From: Lepidostoma basale
Taxonomy: Eukaryota; Arthropoda; Insecta; Trichoptera; Lepidostomatidae
Length of the DNA stretch: 64,000 nucleotides
Direction of reading: 5' to 3'
Assembly: GCA_022606425.2 (NCBI GenBank)
Contig: JAHDVF020001466.1
Location: 849,501 to 913,500, forward strand
Shown one piece after another: positions 56,172 through 64,000 of this stretch. Position 1 is the stretch's first letter. Every line of letters starts with the position of its first letter. The translations under genes were made by a program, and so were the position numbers. Below the pieces are notes generated by a model. That model made no database searches and had not been told where the DNA came from. It was given only the letters and a program-made list of their open reading frames with translations.

Positions 56172-57090
56172 CTAAAGTAGAAGCAACTATGTTCGATGAA
56201 ACACATTCCTCTTTTACACACAGAACATTTTTAGACGCAAATGAAAAGGCAGAAAAAAAGTATTAGTGTGAGAAGTTATAGAACAATGTGTATATTAAAT
56301 ATTCGATATTAAAACGCGGGCGGGTAAAACATTTAACGCACGTAAAAACCGTTTGCAATTTGATTTCTAATTAAGAATTGAATTATTTTCTAATATCTGT
56401 ACTTTATCGCGGTTATACAATCAAATTAACCCTTGTTCACCCTGTGTCGGGTCCGCTACACGGTGTTTATTCGTGTAGAGATTTTCCATTCGAGTCCTTT
56501 TAATGGAACAGTGTACAGGTTTAATATGTGTGACACAAAGGAGCCCTGATCTGGTCATTGTTGCTGGAATTAGCGGTCTGTTGTGCAGTGAAAGCCGTGA
56601 AGGAGGAAACGAGAACCGAGACTGGGTGTTTTGCTAGGAATTATTACTGGTTGAAACTTTGGTTCTTCCAGAAATTAATCCATTTTCCATACAAACTTAC
56701 GTACAAAGTACAAATTAGATTTTTTCTAGAACATATAGAACAAGTAGGTACATGTCTCGAATTGATTGATTTCTTAACATCGCGAGTAACATAAAAGCTA
56801 CATAATGTCATAAAGACTAAACAAACGAAATGCCCTTAGATATTTTTATTTTTAAAATGTATTTTCATATCAAATTATTTTGTTTGAATACATTATATGA
56901 AGACTCTGTTATTGGAAGTAATGCTAAAATAAATTGTTTCTTAGAACGAAATAAAATTAGATTGACACATGTAAAAATGTAAAACTTTTCTGGAGTAATA
57001 AGAGTAGTGCAACATTATTAAAAATATATTTTGATAATTGCCTACATGTCCACCTGTATATATTTTTTTGATTAACAATTAGAATGTTTC
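56172..57090. other. Unassigned
   Basis: GC-moderate at 56290-56600 with a short frame at 56558-56794 of no known family. Confidence 0.2.
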
Positions 57091-57190
57091 TGCAACCCTG
57101 ACGAAGCTCCGCCGGTAGCGAAACCGAATGGTTCGATAAATCAAATAAAGTTGTGTAATACATGAAATAATATGAAAGCGTTTGAAATTT
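57091..57190 (+). repeat. Family B hammerhead-like element, canonical CTGACGA
   Basis: AACC (57094-57097), CTGACGA (57098-57104), an extra A, GCTCC ... GGTAGC helix II with one bulge, then GAAACCGAAT and GGTT. The ACCGGU palindrome is mutated and the base at the U16.1 position is lost, so it is predicted inactive. The tail tcaaataaagttgtgtaata is clear. Confidence 0.65.
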
Positions 57191-57399
57191 ATTGTTAAAA
57201 CATATTTTATATTTTACTTTCGTATGAACGATATATAAAAATGTTTTTGCCATTTTTTTAAGTATTGTATATTTTTTTAATTCGTTTTCAATTCACTTGC
57301 TAGTATTTTAAAATAACGCAAACCTCTGCGGCGTAAAGTTTCGGGAATACCTACATAAATCAGAAAATCAATTCAAAAATATAATAAAGAAGTCCCTAC

Positions 57400-57640
57400 A
57401 CGTGTAACTTTGAGGTGAAACGCTGGTCAGGGTACCGATGACCCCGTTTCTCGGCAAAAGCTTTCACCCCTCCCAGCCGGCCGTTAGCGGAGCCGGGCGA
57501 AGGGGGTGGGACAATAAAGCAATTCACCAAATCGCGAGCGCTGTGGATGTATTACACTTTACAGGACACACACAGCCAGAGGCCGGCTTCGGGTGTGTTG
57601 GCACTGGAATTGGAAGCCCAAGATACGGTACAAATACTTC
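57400..57640. other. GC-rich block
   Basis: CpG- and purine-rich, with ccagccggccgttagcggag and agggggtggg, unlike repeats. An 89-codon frame starts here without a known family. Candidate regulatory element. Confidence 0.25.
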
Positions 57641-57919
57641 ACTTCTATATACGTTTATATTTACAATTAATTTTAACTCTATATCCTCTAACGCAATCAT
57701 ATTATGAATTGTTAGCCTCTGATGGAATCAACATTTATTATTACAAATTATATTATTTGTGATGGTACGTATAACATTTATTTATCAAATCAAATCAAAT
57801 CAGTTTGTTTCATCAACAGATATTACAAAATAAATTTTTAAGGCATCTATTGAGAACAGGTTAAATAATATATTCTGTATAGTATACCTACTACCAGAAA
57901 CGCATGAGATATGGTTCAA

Positions 57920-58155
57920 CATTAGGAAGACAGAATACTCTCCAGAATTAAGAGTATTTGCCTTCTGAACGTACTTTCACTGATATGAAAGACGTCGATC
58001 TCCGAGGAGACCGCGTTCAGCAGATTGATTGCTCTTTCCACCGGTGTCACCAGAGCCAGGTTGGTTCTGGCGGCGGGTAGGTAAAACAATCTAAGAGATA
58101 CTGTATTAATAACGCTATATTCCCTAAATTTTAACAACAGTAAATATACCAACGT
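57920..58155 (-). mobile_element. Jockey-like LINE C-terminal fragment
   Basis: The minus frame of 76 codons includes YLPAARTNLALVTPVERA, INLLNAVSSEIDVFHISE, STFRRQIL. The RTN then E-DVF-SES-FR pattern is the LINE C-terminus also seen at 49364. Confidence 0.55.
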
Positions 58156-58265
58156 TAATTATAATATACATTTGAATAGAACTAGTTATACGATTTCTAC
58201 AGAAGTTTATTACAAATGACGTGATCTTAAAAAAGAGTTTTTATTTTTGAAATAAGAATGACGAC

Positions 58266-58380
58266 AGCAAAATCTTCTTCTTCTTCTTCTGTTTTATTTA
58301 GGACTGTGTACTGTTATTTCTCGGAGCCTGTTCCTGGGATGCAGATGTTCAACTGTCTCGCCATCTTTTAGGTGGTCAAT
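58266..58380 (-). mobile_element. GAA-tailed retroelement 3' end
   Basis: On the minus strand cctaaaagatggcgagacag, ...cgagaaataacagtacacag, tcctaaataaaacag then (GAA)n at about 58272-58290. It shares its last ~30 bp with 42160-42200. Confidence 0.5.
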
Positions 58381-58382
58381 TT

Positions 58383-58580
58383 TTAATTTTTTCGACAAAT
58401 TTCGAAAGTTGTATAGCTTTATCATCGGGAAAACGATTTACATTTATCGAACGGTATACAGGTACGAGTATATCGTTCTCCCGGTAATGAAGGTGCAAAA
58501 CATTTGAAACATGTCAAGAAAAATAAATTGAAAATTGGAAAAAAATGTCTTTTAATTCATAAAATAAACCATCAATATGT
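58383..58580. repeat. Family A hammerhead-like element, palindromic, decayed
   Basis: The minus arm has GAAATTTGTC (58394-58403) and the plus arm GAAACATGTC (58506-58515). The plus core reads TTCTC-CCGGTAA-T-GAAGG. Helix II is broken on its 3' side. Confidence 0.55.
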
Positions 58581-58684
58581 AGTTCTTATTCAGCTTTTGA
58601 AATTAATTCGTATGGATATTTAAAGATGCGAACTAGTATCAGTTTTGACCAAATTTACATGTATTTGGAAATTACTTCCCGTTA

Positions 58685-58770
58685 AATATGGGTTTGCTGG
58701 TGCCTCGCCGGAAGCGAGATTCGATCCGCTGACCCCCGAGTTAAGTGCATTAACCGATTTGTCAACATAA
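58685..58770 (-). mobile_element. Possible degenerate tRNA-like SINE head
   Basis: The minus strand reads aaatcggttaatgcacttaa, ...gcggatcgaatctcgcttcc. The ggatcgaatct block resembles a pol III B box, and the spacing from the upstream tggttaa-like block is tRNA-like. No second copy exists in the window. Confidence 0.3.
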
Positions 58771-59189
58771 TATTGCTTAGTTTATCGCGCGCACTTTTGA
58801 ATATCTTCATTAACAAACATTATTCATTAGGTTAAGCCGTAGTTTACGAACACACAAAATCTATAAAAACGTATTTTATTGGTTTGATTACGTATTTTAT
58901 TAACTTCTGAACAGCACAAAATAAATTGACTCATTAGCGGAATTCAAAGCAGTTCTAGATTCCTCTAAGATACAAAAAACAACGTCTATTTCGTGGGTAG
59001 AAAAATTTATGTTTCAATGTGTCGGAAGCTTCTTTAGGAGTAGGGTATTTTTAAAAATAGGAAGGAGGGGGGGGAGGTTATCTAGGTACTTACGTATTCA
59101 AGTAAGTAGAGATTTAGGTTAAGTATTCTCACACATTGACGTTATTTTGATATGTGTATTTATGACTTAAATTTCAGAATTATTTTTCC

Positions 59190-59585
59190 AGACTGAGTCC
59201 ATTAATCTTTTCTCCCACACTTTGGGCCCTTAGCTCGAAGTAAGAAACGATAGTCACCCGTGGATCCAGCGTCTGTTCGGTTGAAGAAAAGCGGTAGGAA
59301 GTAAAGGAAAGGTGATGGGGTGGTTATGTAGTTCCACCCTTACGATTGTTCCGGAAGGCGGAAAGCACACTGGGTTTCGCCTCTCCCGCGCAGATATAAC
59401 TCAGCGGAGCCGACCGGTTTTATTTTATTTGGGCCGCACACCAAAATCAATACTACGGCCTCACAAACGGCGGGAGTCGTGGTTGACCCCAGTGGACAAC
59501 TTAATGTTTTATTGTTTACGCACACTAATTACGTCTCAAACTACCAAACAGAAAGAGCTTAGTAGAGAACTGATTCATTGAGCAA
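59190..59585. other. GC-rich block
   Basis: It is not similar to the repeats. The frames at 59312-59581 (plus) and 59340-59525 (minus) overlap and match nothing. Candidate conserved element. Confidence 0.25.
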
Positions 59586-59639
59586 AACCATTAGAGACCA
59601 TTTGGTATCGGAGTGACAAATATCTAAGTTTTTACGATC

Positions 59640-59805
59640 TTACTTTCAGCGTTTCGGATCCGTTGGCGTGGAAAAGCTTCCCTGTTAATATTAAGAATGA
59701 AGATAGGGACGTTACATTTAAGATACTATTAAAGACTGTACTATTCGGCCAGTCTTTTGCTAGTGAGCCCTTGAGGTAATTGATTTCACAAAACAACGCA
59801 ATTAA
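59640..59805 (+). mobile_element. CR1/Jockey-like LINE C-terminus and 3' UTR remnant
   Basis: Codons VSDPLAWKSFPVNIKNEDRD then FKILLKTVLFGQSF mirror the AWN-LP-IRN and LKT-LF blocks at 8433 and 54500. The 3' UTR piece gcccttgaggtaattgattt, cacaaaacaacgc follows. Confidence 0.6.
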
Positions 59806-60164
59806 AAACAAATCGATATCATATTAACAAAATAATTAACTAAAAATAAAATTACAAAATTGAAGCGGACCCTGTAATATATTATGAAAAAATCTACTAC
59901 TTTATGATAGTTTTTCAGACATCTCTAATATATTAAAACGTTTACTTTAAGAACACTGAATTTTTCGTCTAATGCCATTGTTTCCTGAAAGCTGAATTAA
60001 GTGCCAACATAAAAAATGTTTTTTCATTTCAATAATTTACATAATTTAATTATACATTATACTGTTTTAATAAACATTCTATTATCGTTTTCCAATTTTC
60101 ATCTAGAAGTGCCATTAACAGTTTTCTTATTTTGAGAAACATTTTTAATTTAATAACTAATGAA
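59806..60164. other. AT-rich, no gene recognised
   Basis: Nothing was recognised in this stretch. Confidence 0.3.
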
Positions 60165-60665
60165 CTAAATAACCATCCCGCCGCTTCACCGGGGGGGGGG
60201 GGGGTAAGCAGAAAGCATGGATCGCTACATTGTTCTATCCTGACAAAACTCTCGTGCATCTTCTACATTTGCACATCGTAACATGCACGCTCGTCGATTG
60301 TTCCTACTTCGAACATAGCCGCTTTTCAGTAATTGATTGATTTGGTCATACCATGTCTTCCTTGGCCTCCTTTGACTTCTATATCCATTCACACTACTTG
60401 TATATATCTTTTTAACCATTCTTCCCTCATCCATTCGTTCCATATGTCCAAACCATCTTAATTTTATTTATTACTCATTCATCCGCCTTTCATATCTTAC
60501 TTCATCATTAGGTATTCTACCATACATTGTTTTTCCACACATTCTTCTTAGTGACATCATTTCTACGGCGTTTAACCTACTTTCATCCTTCTGCCAACTA
60601 GTTTCATTTCCATACTTAAGGGTCGGCACTAGAACTCCATTGTGCACTGCCATCTTTGCTTCAGT
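60165..60665 (-). mobile_element. LINE-T fragment, ~500 bp, with G14 run
   Basis: The minus strand holds MAVHNGVLVPTLKYG, RLNAVEMMSLRRMCG, then RMDEGRMVKKIYTSSVNG, RPRKTWYDQINQLL, RSRNNRRACM and the 3' end. The usual cggggagac is expanded to a run of 14 G on the plus strand (60191-60204). At least two frameshifts are present. Confidence 0.8.
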
Positions 60666-60699
60666 CGATATATTTCATGCTGAAATATAATGACGAAAT

Positions 60700-60905
60700 T
60701 TTAATAATTAAAACGCCTTTTTTCCACTTTTAGTATATTGTTCTCAACATATAACGAAATATTTATACCTTTATCATCGGAAGAATGATATAAACAATAG
60801 TTATATTGTTTTATCGTTATCCCTATGATGAGGGTGTAAAACTCAAAAGAGGAAAATAAATGTTTTTTTTTTTTGGAATTGTAGAGTGTTAACGCCTTCA
60901 GTTTA
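60700..60905. repeat. Family A element, palindromic, heavily decayed
   Basis: Arms mirror about 60800, with recognisable tttatcatcggaagaatgat on the left and ccctatgatgagggtgtaaa on the right. The tail gtagagtgttaacgcc is family A. GAAACATGTC is lost in both arms. Confidence 0.5.
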
Positions 60906-61027
60906 TCAAAAAAATACGTATAATAATAATATACACATTATTTGATAAAGCTTTATAAGGTTGAACTCGACAATCTTCAAAGAGTATTTTTATACTTCAA
61001 TAATATGTTCCGAGTTCAATATAATTG

Positions 61028-61137
61028 TGGATTGACGTGCGTGCATGACTCGATGTATTAATGTTGAAGAAACGAGAGAAGCATGTCAGGATGTACCCCT
61101 TAGGGGAGACGACGTGATGATTAGTTAATTGGTTAGT
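61028..61137 (+). mobile_element. LINE-T 3' fragment
   Basis: tgacgtgcgtgcatgactcg, atgtattaatg, then cccttaggggagacgacgtg and (GTTA) tail units. It is very short. Confidence 0.6.
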
Positions 61138-61261
61138 TTTATATAATGTTCCTTTTTTTCATGTCATATATTATATTAAAATCTGGAGTCTTGTATCATT
61201 GCTTAGTAGCACTACATTCATAAATTCTTTATTAGTTTATTATTTTGTTTGTTGTTTTGTG
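61138..61261. other. Unassigned
   Basis: Nothing was recognised in this stretch. Confidence 0.25.
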
Positions 61262-61450
61262 TAATGAAAACGTAAGTTTTCTTGAAGTTTTATTCTATTT
61301 TACGGGGATGATATGTTTCTCCCTTCTAAGGCATTATCAAATATCATTTATCAAATATCATTTGATAATGCCTTAAAGGGCGAAACATGTCATTCTCATA
61401 AAATATACCTAATAAAACTTCTAGAAAACTGACGTTATCATTCGTATTAA
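61262..61450. repeat. Family G hammerhead-like element, complete palindrome
   Basis: The minus arm has GAAACATATC (61310-61319). The plus arm has TTGATAA (61362-61368), an extra T, GCCTT ... AGGGC hairpin and GAAACATGTC (61382-61391), then the tail to gacgttatcattcgtatt. The ~80 bp arms extend to the mirrored tails gaaaacgtaagttttcttga and ctagaaaactgacg. A short atatcattt repeat fills the centre. Confidence 0.7.
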
Positions 61451-61479
61451 TTATTTATCAGTTAATTTTTTTCAATGTC

Positions 61480-61745
61480 CACTGGGACAATAAACTTCAC
61501 ATCTCGTCCGATGGCATTTTCCGGTCTTGTGTGTATGTGTGCGTCAGCCAAAAATGGTGTTTACTCCAGAATTGTTTGTTACCGTGTTTTATCGGAAGCT
61601 CCCTGCGGCTACCATATGCGTATCCTAGAGCGGGGCGGCCCTTGTTCCTCTCAAATAAGGTGCCGTACTCGTGTTATACGCGTACACAGCAGGGAGGTAC
61701 TCGCATTACGGAATGTTCCGGTAATGAGGTGATTGTCGAATGAAT
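61480..61745. other. GC-richer block
   Basis: Overlapping frames on both strands without known family. No repeat resemblance. Confidence 0.2.
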
Positions 61746-61870
61746 TGTGGATACTGCTGACAGTAAATAATTTCGCCGTGAGACTACTATATATCATCAA
61801 TTCTTCTTCTTTACAAATAACGTAATGAATCATTACATTTCTTCTATGTTCGCCATACTTTGTAGATGCT

Positions 61871-62206
61871 TTGTCTTTTTATTTTTTATATACTTTGTAT
61901 ATACAACACTAACTATTAAAAAAAAAAAATATTAAATATTAAACATGTTTCGGACAATCCGGTCCTACCTCAGTGATATTATAAAGATATTTAAAATATT
62001 ATAAATTGTTTACAAATATGATCAGTTTCGACAGATGTTTAAGATAACATCTGCAAAAACTGATCATATTTGTAAAAAAAATTACAATATTTTAAATATC
62101 TTGGTAAGATCACTGAGGAAGGACCGGGTTGTCCAAAACATGTTTAATATTTAATTTTTTTTTAATTAGTTCTGTATATACAAAGTATATAAAAAGAAAA
62201 AGACAA
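61871..62206. repeat. Family F hammerhead-like element, ~335 bp palindrome
   Basis: The minus arm has CTGAGGT, an extra A, GGAC ... GTCC, GAAACATGTT (61942-61951). Its helix I is seven positions with one mismatch (61974-61980 with 61935-61941). The plus arm has CTGAGGA (62113-62119), an extra A, GGAC/GTCC and AAAACATGTT (62135-62144). The arms extend ~165 bp each and meet at the agatgtttaagataacatct centre. The outer ends read tatactttgtatata and its inverse. Confidence 0.75.
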
Positions 62207-62234
62207 TAAATCATTACATTATTTTAAAACATAG

Positions 62235-62515
62235 TATAACTCAATGAAGAAGTTATAAAGGAATGTAAGACGGTTGACTACGTCCTAAATAAAATTAAGG
62301 ACGAATGGTTAAAAATATTTATACAAGTAGTGTGAATGGAAAAAGAAGTCGAAGAAGATCAAGTAAAACATGGGATGACCAAATTAACCAAATATTGAAA
62401 GGCGACCATGTTCGAAATAGGAACAATCGACGACCGTGCGTATCAAGGTGTGTGGCGCGAGAGTTATGTCAGGATATAATAGTTTGGCGGTCCATCCTCT
62501 CTGGTTAGTTAGTAT
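62235..62515 (+). mobile_element. LINE-T fragment
   Basis: Codons RMVKNIYTSSVNGKRSRRRS then KTWDDQINQILKGDHVRNRN and NRRPCVSRC, with the segment up to tggcggtccatcctctctgg directly joined to a gttagttag tail. The usual ctgcctacccc...gcgtgatg stretch is deleted. Confidence 0.75.
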
Positions 62516-62599
62516 AACTAACTTGTGTGTTTGTTTTATTATATAATTTTCAAACCGATAACGAATATTAGTTGCTACGTTCGTATTAAGACTTTTAGT

Positions 62600-62725
62600 T
62601 GTTGTATCTTGGACAATGATATAAAACTCCATATTAAATAATTAATACGAATGACAACGACTGTCTTCTAGAATTTTATGGGAATGATATGTTTTGCATT
62701 GCTAAGGCATTATCAAATGTGACAA
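62600..62725 (-). repeat. Family G hammerhead-like element, single arm
   Basis: The minus strand has TTTGATAATGCCTTAGC, then AAAACATATC (62686-62695), attcccataaaattctagaa and the gacagtcgttgtcattcgta tail, continuing to atatggagttttatatcatt. The hairpin 3' strand and G12 are mutated. Confidence 0.55.
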
Positions 62726-62799
62726 AAGTGTCAAATAAATGAAATATTGAATTACAGAAATTTTGCATTTTATAAACGTGTCACTATCGTATAAATCTA

Positions 62800-62980
62800 A
62801 TAATGAATGTCGGCAACGTGACTAGTGGCCACGTGCGTGCATGACACGATGTATGAATGTTGAGGAAGCCAGATGAGTATGTCAGGAATAAACGGTGTGG
62901 CGGTCCATTCTTTCTGCGTACCTATCTCTTCGGAGAAACGGCATGATGATTAGGTACTTAGTTGGCTAATTAGTTCTATA
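62800..62980 (+). mobile_element. LINE-T 3' fragment
   Basis: NVGNVTSGHVRA-like codons, catgacacgatgtatgaatg, then tctttctgcgtacctatctc, ttcggagaaacggcatgatg and tail units. Confidence 0.7.
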
Positions 62981-63089
62981 CTTTGAACCCTAATTTATAA
63001 AGGTCTTATTATGTTCTAAATATATTTGTAATAAATTAATGTTATGGATCTACAATTGAATAATTTTTTAAATCATAGTGTTTTCAGAA

Positions 63090-63150
63090 TACATTATTGC
63101 ACTTTTCACAAACATGTTTCGGGCCACAGTCGCCATCCTCAGTGTAATTT
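63090..63150 (-). repeat. Family E hammerhead-like element, five-pair helix I
   Basis: On the minus strand TTACA (63143-63147) pairs with TGTGA (63106-63110) as helix I. Between them lie CTGAGGA (63136-63142), an extra T, the GGC ... GCCC hairpin and GAAACATGTT (63111-63120). All conserved core residues are present. Helix II has lost one base compared with 23690. Confidence 0.7.
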
Positions 63151-64000
63151 TTTTTAATTATAATTATTTTAAGATATAAAAGACTCAAAAACTGCAACGT
63201 TCTATACCTACTTTATTATATACAAAAGCGTTTTGTATCATATATGAATATTTAAGTAGATACACCAACTTTTTAGTACCTATATCAAGTCTTAATACAT
63301 CTAAAAAATATATAGTAATAAGTGCTTATATTTTTATAAGTGCGTTAATTTTATTATCGTTTTCACCTAAAACAAAACTGTTATTTATCGTTCAGTAGAT
63401 GCGGCTGTTTGTTCTTTTATCTTAATTTACGCGTGATTTTTCATTGGTGTCTTTGTGTATGTATCAAAATGATTTCTTTATAAATACTTTTTTTTCAGAT
63501 TTTAAATTCGATAGCGTTAACATTCCTACATATTTTGTTAGGTGTATCTATATTTTCTATAATGGGTTAATAAAATTTGTAATCAAACAACATGAATATT
63601 CATAAGTGATGTAGGAAGTGACATTTAAATTCTGCATCATCGCAAAAAAATCCTAATTAACTCCATTATAACCTAATTTGTCGATAAATAAAAAACCCAC
63701 CTGTTTTTTTATCTCCAAATTCATTATAAAAAGTTTTGTAATATAAAAATTAAATATTTTTTTAAATACATACAAATCATAAATCACATGATTTATTTGT
63801 CAGATATAAGGCATTTAACACTTCTTAATACACTAGCTTCAAGGTAACACTTGTGGAACAATCTCGAAGCTCTGAACAACTCAAATTTCACAAACGACAC
63901 TTCACACTTCACTAGTTTCATCTAACAAAATGAATATGTAGAATATATGGGTCAAAAGGCCCGCACTGGAGTACCCTGAACCATACCGAAAGACCAGCGA
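63151..64000. other. AT-rich, no gene recognised
   Basis: A strong acceptor-like tract (tttttttttcag) ends at 63498. The frame after it (FKFDSVNIPTYFV) is open but no clear donor or gene context supports it. Confidence 0.25.

Noticed and set aside
1..64000. CRISPR arrays, bacterial operons, viral insertions, known insect microRNAs
   Set aside because: No spaced direct-repeat arrays, no operon-like coding, no viral-type proteins, and none of the common insect microRNA sequences I could recall were seen.

Overview
The window looks like lepidopteran (moth or butterfly) nuclear DNA. It is very AT-rich, carries no complete host gene, and is full of short, decayed, 5'-truncated retroelement copies. 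The lepidopteran call is an inference. It rests on RTE-type LINE tails, including the familiar 'gtccactcctggacaaagg' block near 41.83 kb, on a tRNA-derived SINE, and on the overall composition. No viral, bacterial or CRISPR sequence was seen.

Host signal is sparse. The best case is a two-exon minus-strand gene start. Its coding exon 1 (13847-13928) begins with an ATG and ends at a GTGAGT donor in phase 1. Exon 2 (4957-5030) has a near-ideal branch point, polypyrimidine tract and acceptor and a GTGAGT donor, and it is open in exactly the frame exon 1 requires. The gene would run off the left edge of the window. A second minus-strand candidate is a last coding exon at 40744-40842. GC-richer non-repetitive blocks (19.2-19.7, 20.6-22.1, 27.4-27.7, 33.3-33.6, 34.2-34.6, 43.2-43.45, 51.9-52.2, 57.4-57.6 and 59.2-59.6 kb) may be regulatory, and the window could be intronic or intergenic DNA of a long developmental gene.

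Mobile DNA covers most of what can be annotated. (1) LINE-T: about 16 fragments of a non-LTR retrotransposon whose 3' end reads ...ggggagacggcgtgatggttag and closes with a (GTTA)n tail. Three copies have clean 10-13 bp target-site duplications. (2) SX: three copies of a ~175 bp non-autonomous element that borrows the LINE-T 3' end; one has a perfect 12 bp duplication. (3) Fragments of RTE-type and CR1/Jockey-like LINE C-termini. (4) A tRNA-derived SINE in two tail subfamilies. (5) A short element with ~55 bp inverted ends at 37.2 kb. (6) A 383 bp retroposon at 32.2-32.6 kb with a 12 bp duplication.

The most unusual content is a group of short repeat families, called A to G here, with roughly 35 motif instances. 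Every family carries a hammerhead-ribozyme-like core: CUGANGA or a near variant, then one extra base, a small hairpin, GAAA, a palindromic ACAUGU or ACCGGU, and a C or U at the expected cleavage position. In families A, B, D, E and F the flanks also pair as helix I. Many copies sit head-to-head as long palindromes. The families are otherwise unlike one another in sequence, which points to a shared RNA structure rather than simple repeat homology.
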